In this document: positions 43,739 through 53,048 of the stretch, piece after piece
Position numbering within the stretch: the first letter of the stretch is position 1
Layout: every line of letters begins with the position of its first letter
Source: Pseudohalocynthiibacter aestuariivivens
GTDB taxonomy: Bacteria > Pseudomonadota > Alphaproteobacteria > Rhodobacterales > Rhodobacteraceae
Assembly: GCF_018457175.1 (NCBI RefSeq)
Contig: NZ_JAGFNU010000008.1
Coordinates: 62,001-126,000 of the forward strand
Length of the DNA stretch: 64,000 bases
Reading direction: 5' to 3'
The notes under the pieces: model-generated
Told to the model about the DNA's origin: nothing
Database searches by the model: none
The model's input: only the letters and a program-made list of their open reading frames with translations
Translations under genes and position numbers: made by a program

Positions 43739-44824
43739 ATGAAACAGACATGGCTACCGCTGGCCGCCGCTCTAACACTGAGCGCCGCTGCTGCCACCGC
43801 GGAGGAAGTCCGGGTCTACAACTGGTCTGACTATATCGACGAAGATCTTCTGACAAAGTTCGAAGAAGAAACCGGTATTGACCTGATTTACGATGTGTTC
43901 GATTCAAACGAAGTGCTGGAAACCAAACTGCTTGCTGGTGGATCCGGCTACGATGTTGTCGTTCCCTCAGGCACCTTCCTGCAGCGCCAGATTGTTGCAG
44001 GTGTCTTTCAGCCACTCGACATGTCGCAACTTTCAAATGCCGGAAACCTGTGGGAGCCGATCAAGGCCCGTACAGAGGTGTATGACCCAGGCAATGCTTA
44101 TTCAATCAACTACATGTGGGGCACGACCGGACTTGGCGTAAACGTCAACAAAGTTATTGAGGTTTTGGGCGAAGACGCACCAATCGGGTCGCTCGCCCTA
44201 ATTTTTGAACCCAGCAATATGGAAAAGCTGGCGGAATGCGGCGTTCACATGCTTGATGCACCTGTCGAGATAATCCCGGCTGCTCTGGCATACATCGGCG
44301 AAAACCCCGATAGCCAAGACCCGGATGTAATTGCAAAGGTAGAACCACTACTCACTGCTATCGCTCCTTATGTGCAAAAGTTCCACAGCTCTGAATACAT
44401 TAATGCGCTAGCAAACGGTGACATCTGCGTTGCATTCGGCTGGTCCGGAGACATTCTACAAGCCCGCGACCGCGCCGACGAGGCCGACAATGGTGTTGTA
44501 ATTGAATATGCCGCCCCGTCAGAAGGCGCCTTGATGTGGTTTGACCAGATGGCGATTCCGGCTGATGCCCCCAACCCATCGGGTGCGCATAAGTTTCTGG
44601 ACTTCATTCTGAACGCTCAGAACATGGCTGCCGCTTCTAACTACGTTTACTATGCAAACGGCAACCTCGCCTCTCAGGAATTCCTCGAAGAGGATGTGAT
44701 CGGCGATACAGCGATTTATCCGGACGAGGAAACGCTCGCCAATCTTTATACAACGACACCCTACGAGCCAAAAGTTCAGCGGATCGTCACGCGTCTTTGG
44801 ACCAAAATAAAGTCCGGTATCTAA
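43739..44824 (+). CDS. potF: Polyamine ABC transporter solute-binding protein
   Basis: A 361-residue periplasmic protein. Its signal peptide ends at AAATAEE, and RVYNWSDYIDEDLLTKFEEE and VFDSNEVLETKLLAG are near-identical to the putrescine-binding PotF of E. coli. Polyamine-pocket residues such as WSDY, SGTF and WGTTG are kept. It delivers putrescine or a related polyamine to PotGHI. A perfect terminator-like hairpin after the gene would make it more abundant than the transporter subunits. Confidence 0.92.
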   Translation: MKQTWLPLAAALTLSAAAATAEEVRVYNWSDYIDEDLLTKFEEETGIDLIYDVFDSNEVLETKLLAGGSGYDVVVPSGTFLQRQIVAGVFQPLDMSQLSNAGNLWEPIKARTEVYDPGNAYSINYMWGTTGLGVNVNKVIEVLGEDAPIGSLALIFEPSNMEKLAECGVHMLDAPVEIIPAALAYIGENPDSQDPDVIAKVEPLLTAIAPYVQKFHSSEYINALANGDICVAFGWSGDILQARDRADEADNGVVIEYAAPSEGALMWFDQMAIPADAPNPSGAHKFLDFILNAQNMAAASNYVYYANGNLASQEFLEEDVIGDTAIYPDEETLANLYTTTPYEPKVQRIVTRLWTKIKSGI

Positions 44825-44838
44825 TCCGGGTTTCTGTG

Positions 44839-44876
44839 CCCCGCGCCCCCAAAAAAGGCGCGGGGTTTATTTGTTT
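44839..44876 (+). terminator. Intercistronic terminator/attenuator between potF and potG
   Basis: CCCCGCGCC (44839-44847) pairs perfectly with GGCGCGGGG (44857-44865), with loop CCCAAAAAA and tail TTTATTTGTTT. Its place inside an operon suggests partial termination. Confidence 0.82.
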
Positions 44877-44891
44877 AAGCATGGTGACTTC

Positions 44892-46043
44892 ATGGCGCAT
44901 TCTTCCAGCACATCTACATTCGCACCTTGGGAAGACTCCGAACAAAAACCATTGATCCAGTTCAAGAATGTGACCAAGCGGTTCGGTAGTTTCACTGCGA
45001 TAGATAATCTGAACCTCGATATTTTTGAGCAGGAATTCTTTGCACTGCTGGGCCCGTCGGGATGCGGTAAAACCACCCTGATGCGCATGCTTGCGGGTTT
45101 TGAATCCGCCACCGAAGGTACAATTTTGCTGGATGGTCAGGACATGGCACCGGTTCCGCCCAACAAGCGGGCCGTGAACATGATGTTCCAGTCCTACGCT
45201 TTGTTTCCCCATTTGACAGTGGCAGACAATGTCGCTTTTGGGCTGAAACGATCAGACATGCCCAAATCTGAGATCGAAGGCCGTGTCGACGAAATGTTGC
45301 GCCTTGTGCGGCTTGAAAAATTCGCAACGCGAAAACCGCATCAGATATCCGGCGGTCAACGCCAACGGGTCGCTCTTGCCCGCTCGCTTGCGAAAGCACC
45401 AAAACTTCTGTTGCTTGACGAACCCCTTGGTGCGCTTGACAAAAAGCTGCGTCAGGACACGCAGTTTGAGCTTATGGATATTCAGGAAAAAACCGGCACA
45501 ACCTTTGTCATCGTGACCCATGATCAGGAAGAGGCAATGACAGTTGCCAGCCGCGTGGCCGTTATGGATGAAGGTAGGCTGGTTCAGGTCGACACACCCG
45601 CCCGCATCTATGAAAACCCAAATTCCGTTTACGTTGCAGACTTCATCGGGGATGTGAACATCATCGAAGGAAACGCGTCCAACAAAGGTGACGGTCTTGT
45701 CGAAATAAACTGGGCCGAAGGACAGCCAGCAATCCAGGGAACTGCGACAAACGCGGTGCAAGATGGCACGCGTGTAACATTCGCAATCCGGCCTGAAAAA
45801 GTATCGATCACCCAAGAGCGTGTTTCAGATAAGGCGAATTGTATTGAAGGCAAGGTGCTTGATATCGCGTACCTCGGGAATATTTCCACCTATCACGTGG
45901 AACTTCCTTCTGGGCATGTCATCAAGGCACAGGCAGCCAACAACCGTCGTCTCGCCCGTCGCAGTTTCACTTGGGAAGACGCGGTCTGGCTTTCGTTTAC
46001 GGATACAGCCGGCATCGTCCTTTCGGATAATGCGGGGGGCTGA
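44892..46043 (+). CDS. potG: Polyamine ABC transporter ATPase
   Basis: A 383-residue ATPase: Walker A GPSGCGKTTLMRML, signature ISGGQRQRVALARSL, Walker B LLLLDEPLGALDKKLR, plus the C-terminal TOBE domain (about 290-380) of the PotA/PotG group. The ATG at 44892 (MAHSSSTST) follows GGTGA; the TTG at 44871 lies in the terminator tail and is unlikely. It pairs with PotH and PotI, whose genes follow directly. Confidence 0.92.
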   Translation: MAHSSSTSTFAPWEDSEQKPLIQFKNVTKRFGSFTAIDNLNLDIFEQEFFALLGPSGCGKTTLMRMLAGFESATEGTILLDGQDMAPVPPNKRAVNMMFQSYALFPHLTVADNVAFGLKRSDMPKSEIEGRVDEMLRLVRLEKFATRKPHQISGGQRQRVALARSLAKAPKLLLLDEPLGALDKKLRQDTQFELMDIQEKTGTTFVIVTHDQEEAMTVASRVAVMDEGRLVQVDTPARIYENPNSVYVADFIGDVNIIEGNASNKGDGLVEINWAEGQPAIQGTATNAVQDGTRVTFAIRPEKVSITQERVSDKANCIEGKVLDIAYLGNISTYHVELPSGHVIKAQAANNRRLARRSFTWEDAVWLSFTDTAGIVLSDNAGG

Positions 46044-46045
46044 AA

Positions 46046-46942
46046 ATGAATGTTCGCCGCCTGTTTTTGATTTTTGTGCCATATTTATGGCTGCTTGCGT
46101 TATTTCTGGTGCCCTTTCTGATCGTGCTAAAAATCGCGCTATCGGATGGGGCGCTCGCCATTCCGCCTTATATCCCGACACTGGATTTCTCAAATGGTTG
46201 GGAAGGGATCAAAACCTTTTTCGCGGGTCTGGATATGGAGAATTTCATCTTCCTGACCGAAGATGAACTTTACTGGCGGGCGTATCTGTCGAGCCTGCAG
46301 ATCGCTGCGATATCCACAGCTATAACTTTGCTGGTCGGATATCCCATTGCTTATGGCATGGCTAAGGCCCCGGATGAATGGCGCCCTACCCTGATGATGC
46401 TTGTGATCCTGCCCTTCTGGACCAGCTTTCTGATCCGGGTGTATTCTTGGATGGGTATCCTGAGCCAGGAAGGTTTTTTGAACCAGTTTCTGCTTTGGAC
46501 AGGTATCATCAACGACCCCCTGACAATTTTGAACACTAACACGGCGGTCTATATTGGCATTGTTTACACCTATCTGCCCTTCATGATCCTGCCGATTTAC
46601 GCGGCCATTGAGAAACTGGATGAATCCTTGCTTGAAGCCGCTGAAGATCTGGGATGTTCCCGGATGCAGGCCTTTTGGCTGGTGACAATTCCCCTTTCCA
46701 AATCAGGCATCATCGCAGGGTGCTTTCTGGTGTTCATTCCGGCGCTGGGTGAATTTGTGATCCCGTCTGTGCTTGGCGGTTCAAAAACGCTGATGATCGG
46801 TAAGGTACTTTGGGAAGAGTTTTTCTCGAACCGGGACTGGCCTGTCGCGTCAGCAGTCGCCGTCATCCTGCTTTTGATCCTTGTTATTCCTATCATCCTG
46901 TTCCAGCGCAACGAGCAGAAACAGAGGGAGAGTGAAGGATGA
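46046..46942 (+). CDS. potH: Polyamine ABC transporter permease
   Basis: A 298-residue membrane protein with six helices. The first is FLIFVPYLWLLALFLVPFLIVL-like, and the cytoplasmic EAA loop reads LLEAAEDLGCSRMQAFWLVTIPLS. It starts two bases after the potG stop and overlaps potI by ATGA. It forms the channel with PotI. Confidence 0.92.
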   Translation: MNVRRLFLIFVPYLWLLALFLVPFLIVLKIALSDGALAIPPYIPTLDFSNGWEGIKTFFAGLDMENFIFLTEDELYWRAYLSSLQIAAISTAITLLVGYPIAYGMAKAPDEWRPTLMMLVILPFWTSFLIRVYSWMGILSQEGFLNQFLLWTGIINDPLTILNTNTAVYIGIVYTYLPFMILPIYAAIEKLDESLLEAAEDLGCSRMQAFWLVTIPLSKSGIIAGCFLVFIPALGEFVIPSVLGGSKTLMIGKVLWEEFFSNRDWPVASAVAVILLLILVIPIILFQRNEQKQRESEG

Positions 46943-47757
46943 CCCGCCGTTTTTCATGGTTCAACGCCACTTCACTGACGCTTGGCTTCACTTTCCTTTA
47001 CCTGCCAATGCTCATCCTGATTATCTACAGCTTCAACGCCAGTAAGCTGGTGACGGTCTGGGCTGGCTTTTCAACTAAATGGTACGGCGAACTGCTCCAC
47101 AACGAGGCGTTTCTTGACGCGGCGTGGGTGACGTTAAAGGTTGCTGTCCTCTCCTCCACCTTTGCAACGGTGCTCGGCACAATGGCCGCATATGTCATGG
47201 TGCGAGGCGGGCGGTTTCGGGGCAGAACATTGTTCTCCGGCATGATTTATGCACCACTTGTGATGCCCGAAGTTATCACCGGCTTGTCGCTTCTGTTGCT
47301 GTTCATTGCTATTGGATTGGATCGTGGCGTTGTTACCATTGTGTTGGCCCATACAACGTTTTCAATGTGCTACGTGTCTGTTGTAGTTTCCTCGCGGCTG
47401 GTCACGTTCGATCGTTCTTTGGAAGAAGCGGCGCTTGATCTTGGGTGCAGCCCCTTCGACGCTTTCAAAAGCGTGACTTTGCCAATCATCGCACCTGCGG
47501 TTATTTCTGGTTGGTTGCTGGCCTTTACCTTATCTCTTGACGATCTGGTCATTGCCTCGTTCACCTCTGGCCCGTCGTCTACGACCCTGCCAATCAAGAT
47601 ATTCAGTGCAGTCCGCCTGGGTGTCAGCCCGGAAATCAACGCGCTTTCAACGATTATGATCGCCATCGTTGCGATCGGTGTGATCACTGCCTCACTCGTA
47701 TCAAAACAGGCAATCGCCCGTCGACAAAACGAAGAACAAAAGGCCCTAAAGCAATGA
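46939..47757 (+). CDS. potI: Polyamine ABC transporter permease
   Basis: A 272-residue membrane protein with six helices and the EAA loop LEEAALDLGCSPFDAFKSVTLPI. The closing region SLDDLVIASFTSGPSSTTLPI is typical of PotC/PotI. It overlaps potH before it and the second puuA-like gene after it, each by ATGA, so uptake and first catabolic step are translated as one unit. Confidence 0.92.
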   Translation: MTRRFSWFNATSLTLGFTFLYLPMLILIIYSFNASKLVTVWAGFSTKWYGELLHNEAFLDAAWVTLKVAVLSSTFATVLGTMAAYVMVRGGRFRGRTLFSGMIYAPLVMPEVITGLSLLLLFIAIGLDRGVVTIVLAHTTFSMCYVSVVVSSRLVTFDRSLEEAALDLGCSPFDAFKSVTLPIIAPAVISGWLLAFTLSLDDLVIASFTSGPSSTTLPIKIFSAVRLGVSPEINALSTIMIAIVAIGVITASLVSKQAIARRQNEEQKALKQ

Positions 47758-49100
47758 GCGATTTTCAGGCAGAGTATGATGCCTATTGCAACGAATATGG
47801 AACGCCAGACCGCATCGAAATGATGCTCTGTGACCTCAACGCTGTTTTGCGCGGTAAATGGCTGCCCGGCGACGAGGTCGACAAGCTTATTAACGGCGGG
47901 GTTCGCCTGCCAATGTCGACATACGCGCCAAATATTCTGGGGTCCGAGGTTGAAGCGACTGGGCTTGGCATCACGATCGGCGATCCTGATGGGTTTATCG
48001 TTCCTGTAGACGGAACTTTGAAACCTGTTCCCTGGGCGAACGGAAATGTCGCCCAGGTTCTCGTTGAAATGGTCGATGAAGACTGCAATATCAGCAGCAT
48101 TTCAACCCGCAACCACCTGAGAAACGTGATTGACCGGTTCGAAAAAGAAGGCCTGCACCCCGTTGTGGCCACCGAGCTTGAGTTCTACATCGTGAAGCGT
48201 CGCGACGATTCTTCCGATGCGCCCTCCCCGCCGGATGGTCTGCCCGACGCGCAGAACTATGATCTTGAGGTGCTCAACCAGTCAGAGGCAATCCTGACAG
48301 AAATTCTGGAAGCCTCCAAAGCGCAAGGTCTGGCAACGGATGCGTTAATTGCCGAATACGGGCCCGGCCAGTTTGAGATCAATTTCCACCACACTGACGA
48401 CGTACTGGCAGCGGCCGATACTGCGCTTATGTTCAAACGTCTGGTGATCGGCATCGTGGACGGGCACGGGCTGGAAGCAACCTTCATGGCAAAACCCTAT
48501 GCTGAAGAACCGGGCAATGGGATGCATGTTCATGCGTCTGTTGTTGACGATGACGGCAACAATATTTTTGCCTCTGAAAATGACGAAGACGTATCTCCGC
48601 GCCTGAAAGCAGCAGTAGCAGGAGTTTTGGGAACGATGCGCGATATGCAGGCGATTTTTGCGCCACATATGAATTCGTACCGTCGGTTTCAGCCAAACAG
48701 CTTTGCGCCTTCCGCACCGGACTGGGGGCTTGATCATCGGGGGGCGGCCATTCGGCTGCCGGAAATTTCCGGCCCGGGTGCGCGGTTAGAGCATCGGATA
48801 AGCGGCGCTGATGTGAATCCATATCTTGTTCTCGCGGCGATCTTGGGGGGCATTCACTACGGTCTGCATCATGAATGTGACCTGCCACTGCCACTTGAAG
48901 ATGATAAGTCAAGCGATGCAGAACCTTTGACCCACGACTGGACAACTGCAGTTGCTCTGTTTGAAGAGTCAGACTTTGCCAAAGATTTGTTTGGCGAAGA
49001 TTATCAGAAAATCTATACGGCCGTGCGCCGCGATGAAATAAAAGAGCTGACCTCTATTATCACAGCGGTTGAGTATCGCTATTACCTTAGCCGCCTCTGA
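47754..49100 (+). CDS. puuA: Gamma-glutamylpolyamine synthetase (glutamine synthetase family), second copy
   Basis: A 448-residue glutamine-synthetase-fold ligase. Recognisable parts are MLCDLNAVLRGKWLPGDEV, ATELEFYIVKR, EYGPGQFEINFHHTDD, KPYAEEPGNGMHVHASV and DHRGAAIRLPEISGPGARLEHR. It differs clearly from the copy at 41332 in sequence and in its acidic inserts, so the two are likely paralogs with different amine preferences and not a recent duplication. It overlaps potI by four bases and is followed 9 bases later by a second puuB-like gene. Confidence 0.87.
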   Translation: MSDFQAEYDAYCNEYGTPDRIEMMLCDLNAVLRGKWLPGDEVDKLINGGVRLPMSTYAPNILGSEVEATGLGITIGDPDGFIVPVDGTLKPVPWANGNVAQVLVEMVDEDCNISSISTRNHLRNVIDRFEKEGLHPVVATELEFYIVKRRDDSSDAPSPPDGLPDAQNYDLEVLNQSEAILTEILEASKAQGLATDALIAEYGPGQFEINFHHTDDVLAAADTALMFKRLVIGIVDGHGLEATFMAKPYAEEPGNGMHVHASVVDDDGNNIFASENDEDVSPRLKAAVAGVLGTMRDMQAIFAPHMNSYRRFQPNSFAPSAPDWGLDHRGAAIRLPEISGPGARLEHRISGADVNPYLVLAAILGGIHYGLHHECDLPLPLEDDKSSDAEPLTHDWTTAVALFEESDFAKDLFGEDYQKIYTAVRRDEIKELTSIITAVEYRYYLSRL

Positions 49101-49109
49101 AGGTTCCCG

Positions 49110-50456
49110 ATGAAACGGATTTACGAAGCAGCGGCCTATGCCTCGTCTTCGGATGATGGGTGCTATTGGCGTACAACAATAGACGACGCGCGCGCACCCT
49201 ACCCGAATGTCGAAGACGAAATCACCTGTGATTTTGTTGTCGTCGGCGCGGGTTTCACCGGTTTATCTGCAGCACTGCACCTCGCAGAGAGGGATGCTGG
49301 GCGTATTGTCGTGCTTGATGCGAAAACACCAGGTTGGGGCGCATCGGGGCGTAACGGTGGATTTGCCTGCATTGGAGGCGAAAAATCGAGCACCCGCGCA
49401 CTGCGTAAACGATACGGGCAGGAAGATGTCGCGCTCTATCATCAAAGCCAGCGTGCATCGATTGATCTGGTCGCTGAACTGATTGAAAAACACGGAATAA
49501 TTGCCGACACCCATTCCAATGGTGAAACACTGCTCGCACATCGCCCTAAGGACGTAGCCGGTTTTCAGGACTACGCTGATTTATTGCAGGCTGATTTTGG
49601 CGTCAAAGCGCAAATCATCAGGCGCGACGAGCTCGCTGAACATGGGATGAACAGCCCCCGGTTTCACGGCGCGATAACCTCGCCTTTGGGGTTTGCACTG
49701 AACCCCCGAAAATATGTTCTTGGGCTGGCCCATGCTGCGCTCGATGCCGGGGTTGAAATATATACACAATCACCAACAACAAAGATTGGCCGCTCAAACA
49801 CCGGCGACCACCTGATCACCTGCCCCAAAGGTCTTGTTAGGGCAAAGACGTTATTGCTCGCAACAAACGGATATAGCAGTGAAAACATTCCGGACTGGTT
49901 TGCGGCTCGGTATTTGCCGGTTCAATCAAATATCATCGTGACCAGAGAGATGAGCGAAAGCGAGATAGAGGCGCAGGGCTGGACCAGCGATCAGATGTCT
50001 TACGATACTCGCAATTTGTTGCACTATTTCCGCCTTATGCCCAATCGGCGTTTTCTCTTTGGAATGCGGGGCAGCACGCGCACGACGCAAACCTCGACCG
50101 CAAAGATGAAACGCGATATCAGGCGCGATTTTGAAGCGATGTTTCCTGAATGGAGCGCGGTTGAGACACCGCATTTCTGGGCAGGACTTGTCTGTCTCTC
50201 GCGCAATCTGACACCCTACGCCGGGCCGATTGCCGACTGGCCAAACGCCTATACAGCATTGGCCTATCACGGAAACGGGGTCGCGATGGGCACCTATGCC
50301 GGATCGCTGCTTGCGGATATGGCGACAGGCACCAAATCGAGAATTCGCATTCCGGGCCTCATGCAGGCGCCGCTCAGAAAATTTCCGCTTGGGCGGTGGC
50401 GCCGTGCGATACTGCCGCCTGCCTATTCGTGGTATGCGCTTATGGACAGAGGATAA
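49110..50456 (+). CDS. puuB: FAD-dependent gamma-glutamylpolyamine oxidase, second copy
   Basis: A 448-residue DAO-family flavoprotein: FAD motif VVGAGFTGLSAALHLAERDAG, then WGASGRNGGFACIGGE; NLTPYAGPI and LAYHGNGVAMGTYAG toward the C-terminus. It is PuuB-like but more distant from E. coli PuuB than the copy at 38586. The TRTTQT segment replaces part of the usual ring. With its PuuA-like partner it would oxidise a gamma-glutamyl-amine taken up by PotFGHI. The next gene begins 6 bases later. Confidence 0.85.
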   Translation: MKRIYEAAAYASSSDDGCYWRTTIDDARAPYPNVEDEITCDFVVVGAGFTGLSAALHLAERDAGRIVVLDAKTPGWGASGRNGGFACIGGEKSSTRALRKRYGQEDVALYHQSQRASIDLVAELIEKHGIIADTHSNGETLLAHRPKDVAGFQDYADLLQADFGVKAQIIRRDELAEHGMNSPRFHGAITSPLGFALNPRKYVLGLAHAALDAGVEIYTQSPTTKIGRSNTGDHLITCPKGLVRAKTLLLATNGYSSENIPDWFAARYLPVQSNIIVTREMSESEIEAQGWTSDQMSYDTRNLLHYFRLMPNRRFLFGMRGSTRTTQTSTAKMKRDIRRDFEAMFPEWSAVETPHFWAGLVCLSRNLTPYAGPIADWPNAYTALAYHGNGVAMGTYAGSLLADMATGTKSRIRIPGLMQAPLRKFPLGRWRRAILPPAYSWYALMDRG

Positions 50457-50462
50457 CGAACG

Positions 50463-51179
50463 ATGAGTACCAAGAAACTGCGCATAGGCATTTTGGAAAC
50501 CGGCCGCCCACCAGAAGAACTGGCCGCAAACCATGGTGACTACCCCGGTATGGTTGCTGATTGGCTCACTCCATTTAACGCGGAGTTTTCGAGCTACGCG
50601 GCACTGGATGGAGAACTGCCAAAATCACCCGAGGAATGTGACCTTTGGGTTATTACGGGGTCGCGGTTTGGCGTCTACGAGGGGCATGACTGGATCGCTC
50701 CGCTAGAGGCATTCATCCGTGACTGCCGTGATGCCGGCAAAAAGATGATTGGTATCTGTTTTGGCCACCAGATCATTGCGCAGGCCCTGGGCGGAAAGGT
50801 TGAAAAATCCGACAAAGGCTGGGGTCTGGGCGTGCATCGCTACGATTTGGTTGATTGGCCAGAAGCACTTGGCCCTCCGCCAGACACGTTCAACATACAG
50901 GCCTATCATCAGGACCAGATCGTTAAACCACCGGAAGGTGCAGAACAGATTGCCCGCTCAGATTTTTGTGAATACGCAGCCCTCTGGTACCCCGGCTTTG
51001 CCATAACGGTTCAGGGGCACCCGGAATTCGCCAAGCGCTACACCAGCGAACTGCTTGAAAGCCGCAGAGGCACGGTTCTGAGCGACGCCGATGCCAATCA
51101 GGGGCAGGCAAACATGGTGTATGAAACCACGAGGCGAGAGTTGGCTCAACTGATCAACGACCACCTCGATACCATTTAA
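50463..51179 (+). CDS. Class I glutamine amidotransferase-like hydrolase
   Basis: A 238-residue GATase1 protein. The nucleophile Cys is in MIGICFGHQIIAQALGG (about residue 99) and the His-Glu part of the triad is in QGHPEF. It is GuaA/GATase-like, distinct from the C26 peptidase family of E. coli PuuD. It nevertheless occupies the place where a gamma-glutamyl hydrolase would be expected, so release of glutamate from a gamma-glutamyl intermediate is a plausible role. It lies between a puuB-like gene and the agmatinase-family gene in one transcript. Confidence 0.8.
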   Translation: MSTKKLRIGILETGRPPEELAANHGDYPGMVADWLTPFNAEFSSYAALDGELPKSPEECDLWVITGSRFGVYEGHDWIAPLEAFIRDCRDAGKKMIGICFGHQIIAQALGGKVEKSDKGWGLGVHRYDLVDWPEALGPPPDTFNIQAYHQDQIVKPPEGAEQIARSDFCEYAALWYPGFAITVQGHPEFAKRYTSELLESRRGTVLSDADANQGQANMVYETTRRELAQLINDHLDTI

Positions 51180-51201
51180 CATTCTACCGATGGAGACCAC
51201 G

Positions 51202-52173
51202 ATGACCGACAACAAGGGTGACTTCGCGTTCCGTTCCGACACAAACGAAGGCAGCTGGCACGAGATGACCTACGGTGGTGCACTAAGCTTTCTGCGTCGC
51301 CGCTACAGCCGTGACCTTGACGGGGTGGATGTTGTGGTAAGCGGCGTTCCCTACGATTGCGCGGTGACATACCGGACAGGCTGTCGGCTGGGGCCGCGTG
51401 CAATTCGTGCTGGCTCTGTCCAACTGGCAGAACTCAAGGCTTTTCCTTTTGGTTTCAATCCTTTCGACACCCTTTCTGTTGTTGATTACGGCGATTGTTA
51501 TCTTGACCCGCATCATGCAGCCAGTGTTCCCGCAGCAATCGAAGCACACGCAGATGCAATACTGGCGTCCGGTGCTAAGATGCTGACCCTTGGGGGCGAC
51601 CATTTTGTTGCCTACCCTCTGCTCAAGGCCCACGCTAAGAAACACGGCCCCATCGCGCTGGTGCAGTTTGACGCGCATTGCGACACATGGGATGACGACG
51701 GAAGTGCAATTGACCATGGCACAATGTTTGCCCATGCGGTCGCGGAGGGCGTGGTTGACGCCAGCAAATCCACCCAGATTGGCCTGCGCACCTTTAACGA
51801 TTTTGATGCCGGGTTTGAAATGCTGACCGCCCCATGGGTGCATCGTAACGGCATAGACGCCGCGCTAAAAATTATCCGCGAACGTGCCGGGGACACGCCG
51901 GTTTATATTTCATTCGACGTTGACGGGTTAGACCCCGCGTTCGCACCGGGAACCGGTACACCCGTCATGGGTGGGCTCAGTTCCTGGCAGGCGCTTGAAT
52001 TGCTCCGGGGAATGGGCGGCATGAACCTTGTCGGCATGGATGTCGTCGAAGTTGCCCCGGCTTATGACCATGCAGAAATTACAGCTATTGCCGCTGCTAC
52101 AGTCGCACACGACTGGCTATGTTTGCTGGCAGAGGCAAAAGGCGCAAAACGCAAGGAAATGGGACGGCTGTAG
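51202..52173 (+). CDS. speB: Agmatinase-family ureohydrolase
   Basis: A 323-residue member of the arginase/agmatinase family with all Mn ligands visible: His in LTLGGDHFVAYPL, then FDAHCDTWDD, and FDVDGLDPAFAPGTGTP. It would split agmatine, or a related guanidino compound such as guanidinobutyrate, into urea and an amine (putrescine or GABA). The ATG at 51202 follows GGAG at the proper distance; the ATG at 51190 does not. It closes the polyamine transcript that begins with potF, so it could feed putrescine to the PuuA-like enzymes. Confidence 0.87.
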   Translation: MTDNKGDFAFRSDTNEGSWHEMTYGGALSFLRRRYSRDLDGVDVVVSGVPYDCAVTYRTGCRLGPRAIRAGSVQLAELKAFPFGFNPFDTLSVVDYGDCYLDPHHAASVPAAIEAHADAILASGAKMLTLGGDHFVAYPLLKAHAKKHGPIALVQFDAHCDTWDDDGSAIDHGTMFAHAVAEGVVDASKSTQIGLRTFNDFDAGFEMLTAPWVHRNGIDAALKIIRERAGDTPVYISFDVDGLDPAFAPGTGTPVMGGLSSWQALELLRGMGGMNLVGMDVVEVAPAYDHAEITAIAAATVAHDWLCLLAEAKGAKRKEMGRL

Positions 52174-52223
52174 AAATTACGCGCGACCGAATGGTTCATT
52201 TCGATCAACTGCCCAGGTCGATT

Positions 52224-52730
52224 CTAACGGTAGGTCTCTAAGTGAGCCTCAAAAATAGTTCGCAAGCTGTCCGTGTCACTTGGTCCTCTGACGATTTGCA
52301 CCATCTCGCCACGGGCATCAAACAATAAAAGCGTGACGTGCGGTACGCCATATCGCGCGGCAAACGCACTACCATCAGAGGTTTTGATATTCGCAACCAG
52401 AAACGTAAAATCGTCGCTGTCAAAGGATTTCAAAGCTTTACGGGTCTGTCGTTGAAGCGTTTGACAAAGCGAGCACTGTGGGTCGTGTATCTGAACGATT
52501 GACGGCTTGCCCTGTCCGACCTTGGTTAGATCCGCCTCGCAAATAGTGGCTTGAACAGACTGGACCGAGAAAAAAACAACCCCCGCAAAAACTGGAAGCG
52601 CAATCGCTCCATTGCGAATGAAGCGTAGAAAACGCCGCCGCCCTTCTATTCGAGCTTTCTCAGCGATTAACGCGGGATTAACCTGCCCACCGCTGCGCTT
52701 CTTTCGAGGTTTTTTCGGTTGCCTCTTCAT
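52224..52730 (-). CDS. Membrane-anchored thioredoxin-like protein
   Basis: A 168-residue protein. The N-terminus is strongly basic (KRQPKKPRKKRS). One membrane segment follows at about 43-62 (AIALPVFAGVVFFSVQSVQA). A thioredoxin-like domain follows, with IVQIHDPQCSLCQTLQRQT, where CSLC is the redox pair, and then YGVPHVTLLLFDARG, which holds the cis-Pro. It should sit in the inner membrane with the redox domain in the periplasm. The ATG at 52730 follows GGAGAG; an upstream ATG at 52796 is less good. The partner is unknown. It is alone on its strand. Confidence 0.7.
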   Translation of the reverse strand: MKRQPKKPRKKRSGGQVNPALIAEKARIEGRRRFLRFIRNGAIALPVFAGVVFFSVQSVQATICEADLTKVGQGKPSIVQIHDPQCSLCQTLQRQTRKALKSFDSDDFTFLVANIKTSDGSAFAARYGVPHVTLLLFDARGEMVQIVRGPSDTDSLRTIFEAHLETYR

Positions 52731-53048
52731 AAGTGCACGCTCTCCGGGAAAGTCTATAAATGGTAGAGCAACATCGCGAGCTTTCGGGCAGGGCACAAAT
52801 CACGTTCGGTTGATCAGGGTTTGAAGCCGTCGTTCGCCGTGGCCTGTTCAAACTACCGAATTTGTCTGATCTTAGATGTTCCCCAACACCCCCTGCCCCT
52901 AAACCACCTGCAAAAACAGACGGTAGTATCAACAAAGAATTAGCTTTGATCAACGCAGCATTGCCGCTTGAGTAATAGCGCGTCGAAACGCCGCCAAAAT
53001 CTGCGCCCGCAAGCTTTAGCGCCTTTCAAACCTAAACAATTCCGGCAG
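52731..53048. other. Intergenic stretch of 318 bases
   Basis: It contains no gene I can support. It carries the perfect octamer palindrome TTGATCAA at about 52946-52953. A minus-strand frame from TTG 52953 reads into the thioredoxin-like gene in another frame and is rejected. It may hold the promoter of the thioredoxin-like gene. Confidence 0.35.

Noticed and set aside
52678-52953. 91-codon minus-strand frame from TTG with a hydrophobic beginning
   Set aside because: It runs into the thioredoxin-like gene in another frame and has no ribosome site; the signal-like stretch is short and lacks a lipobox Cys.
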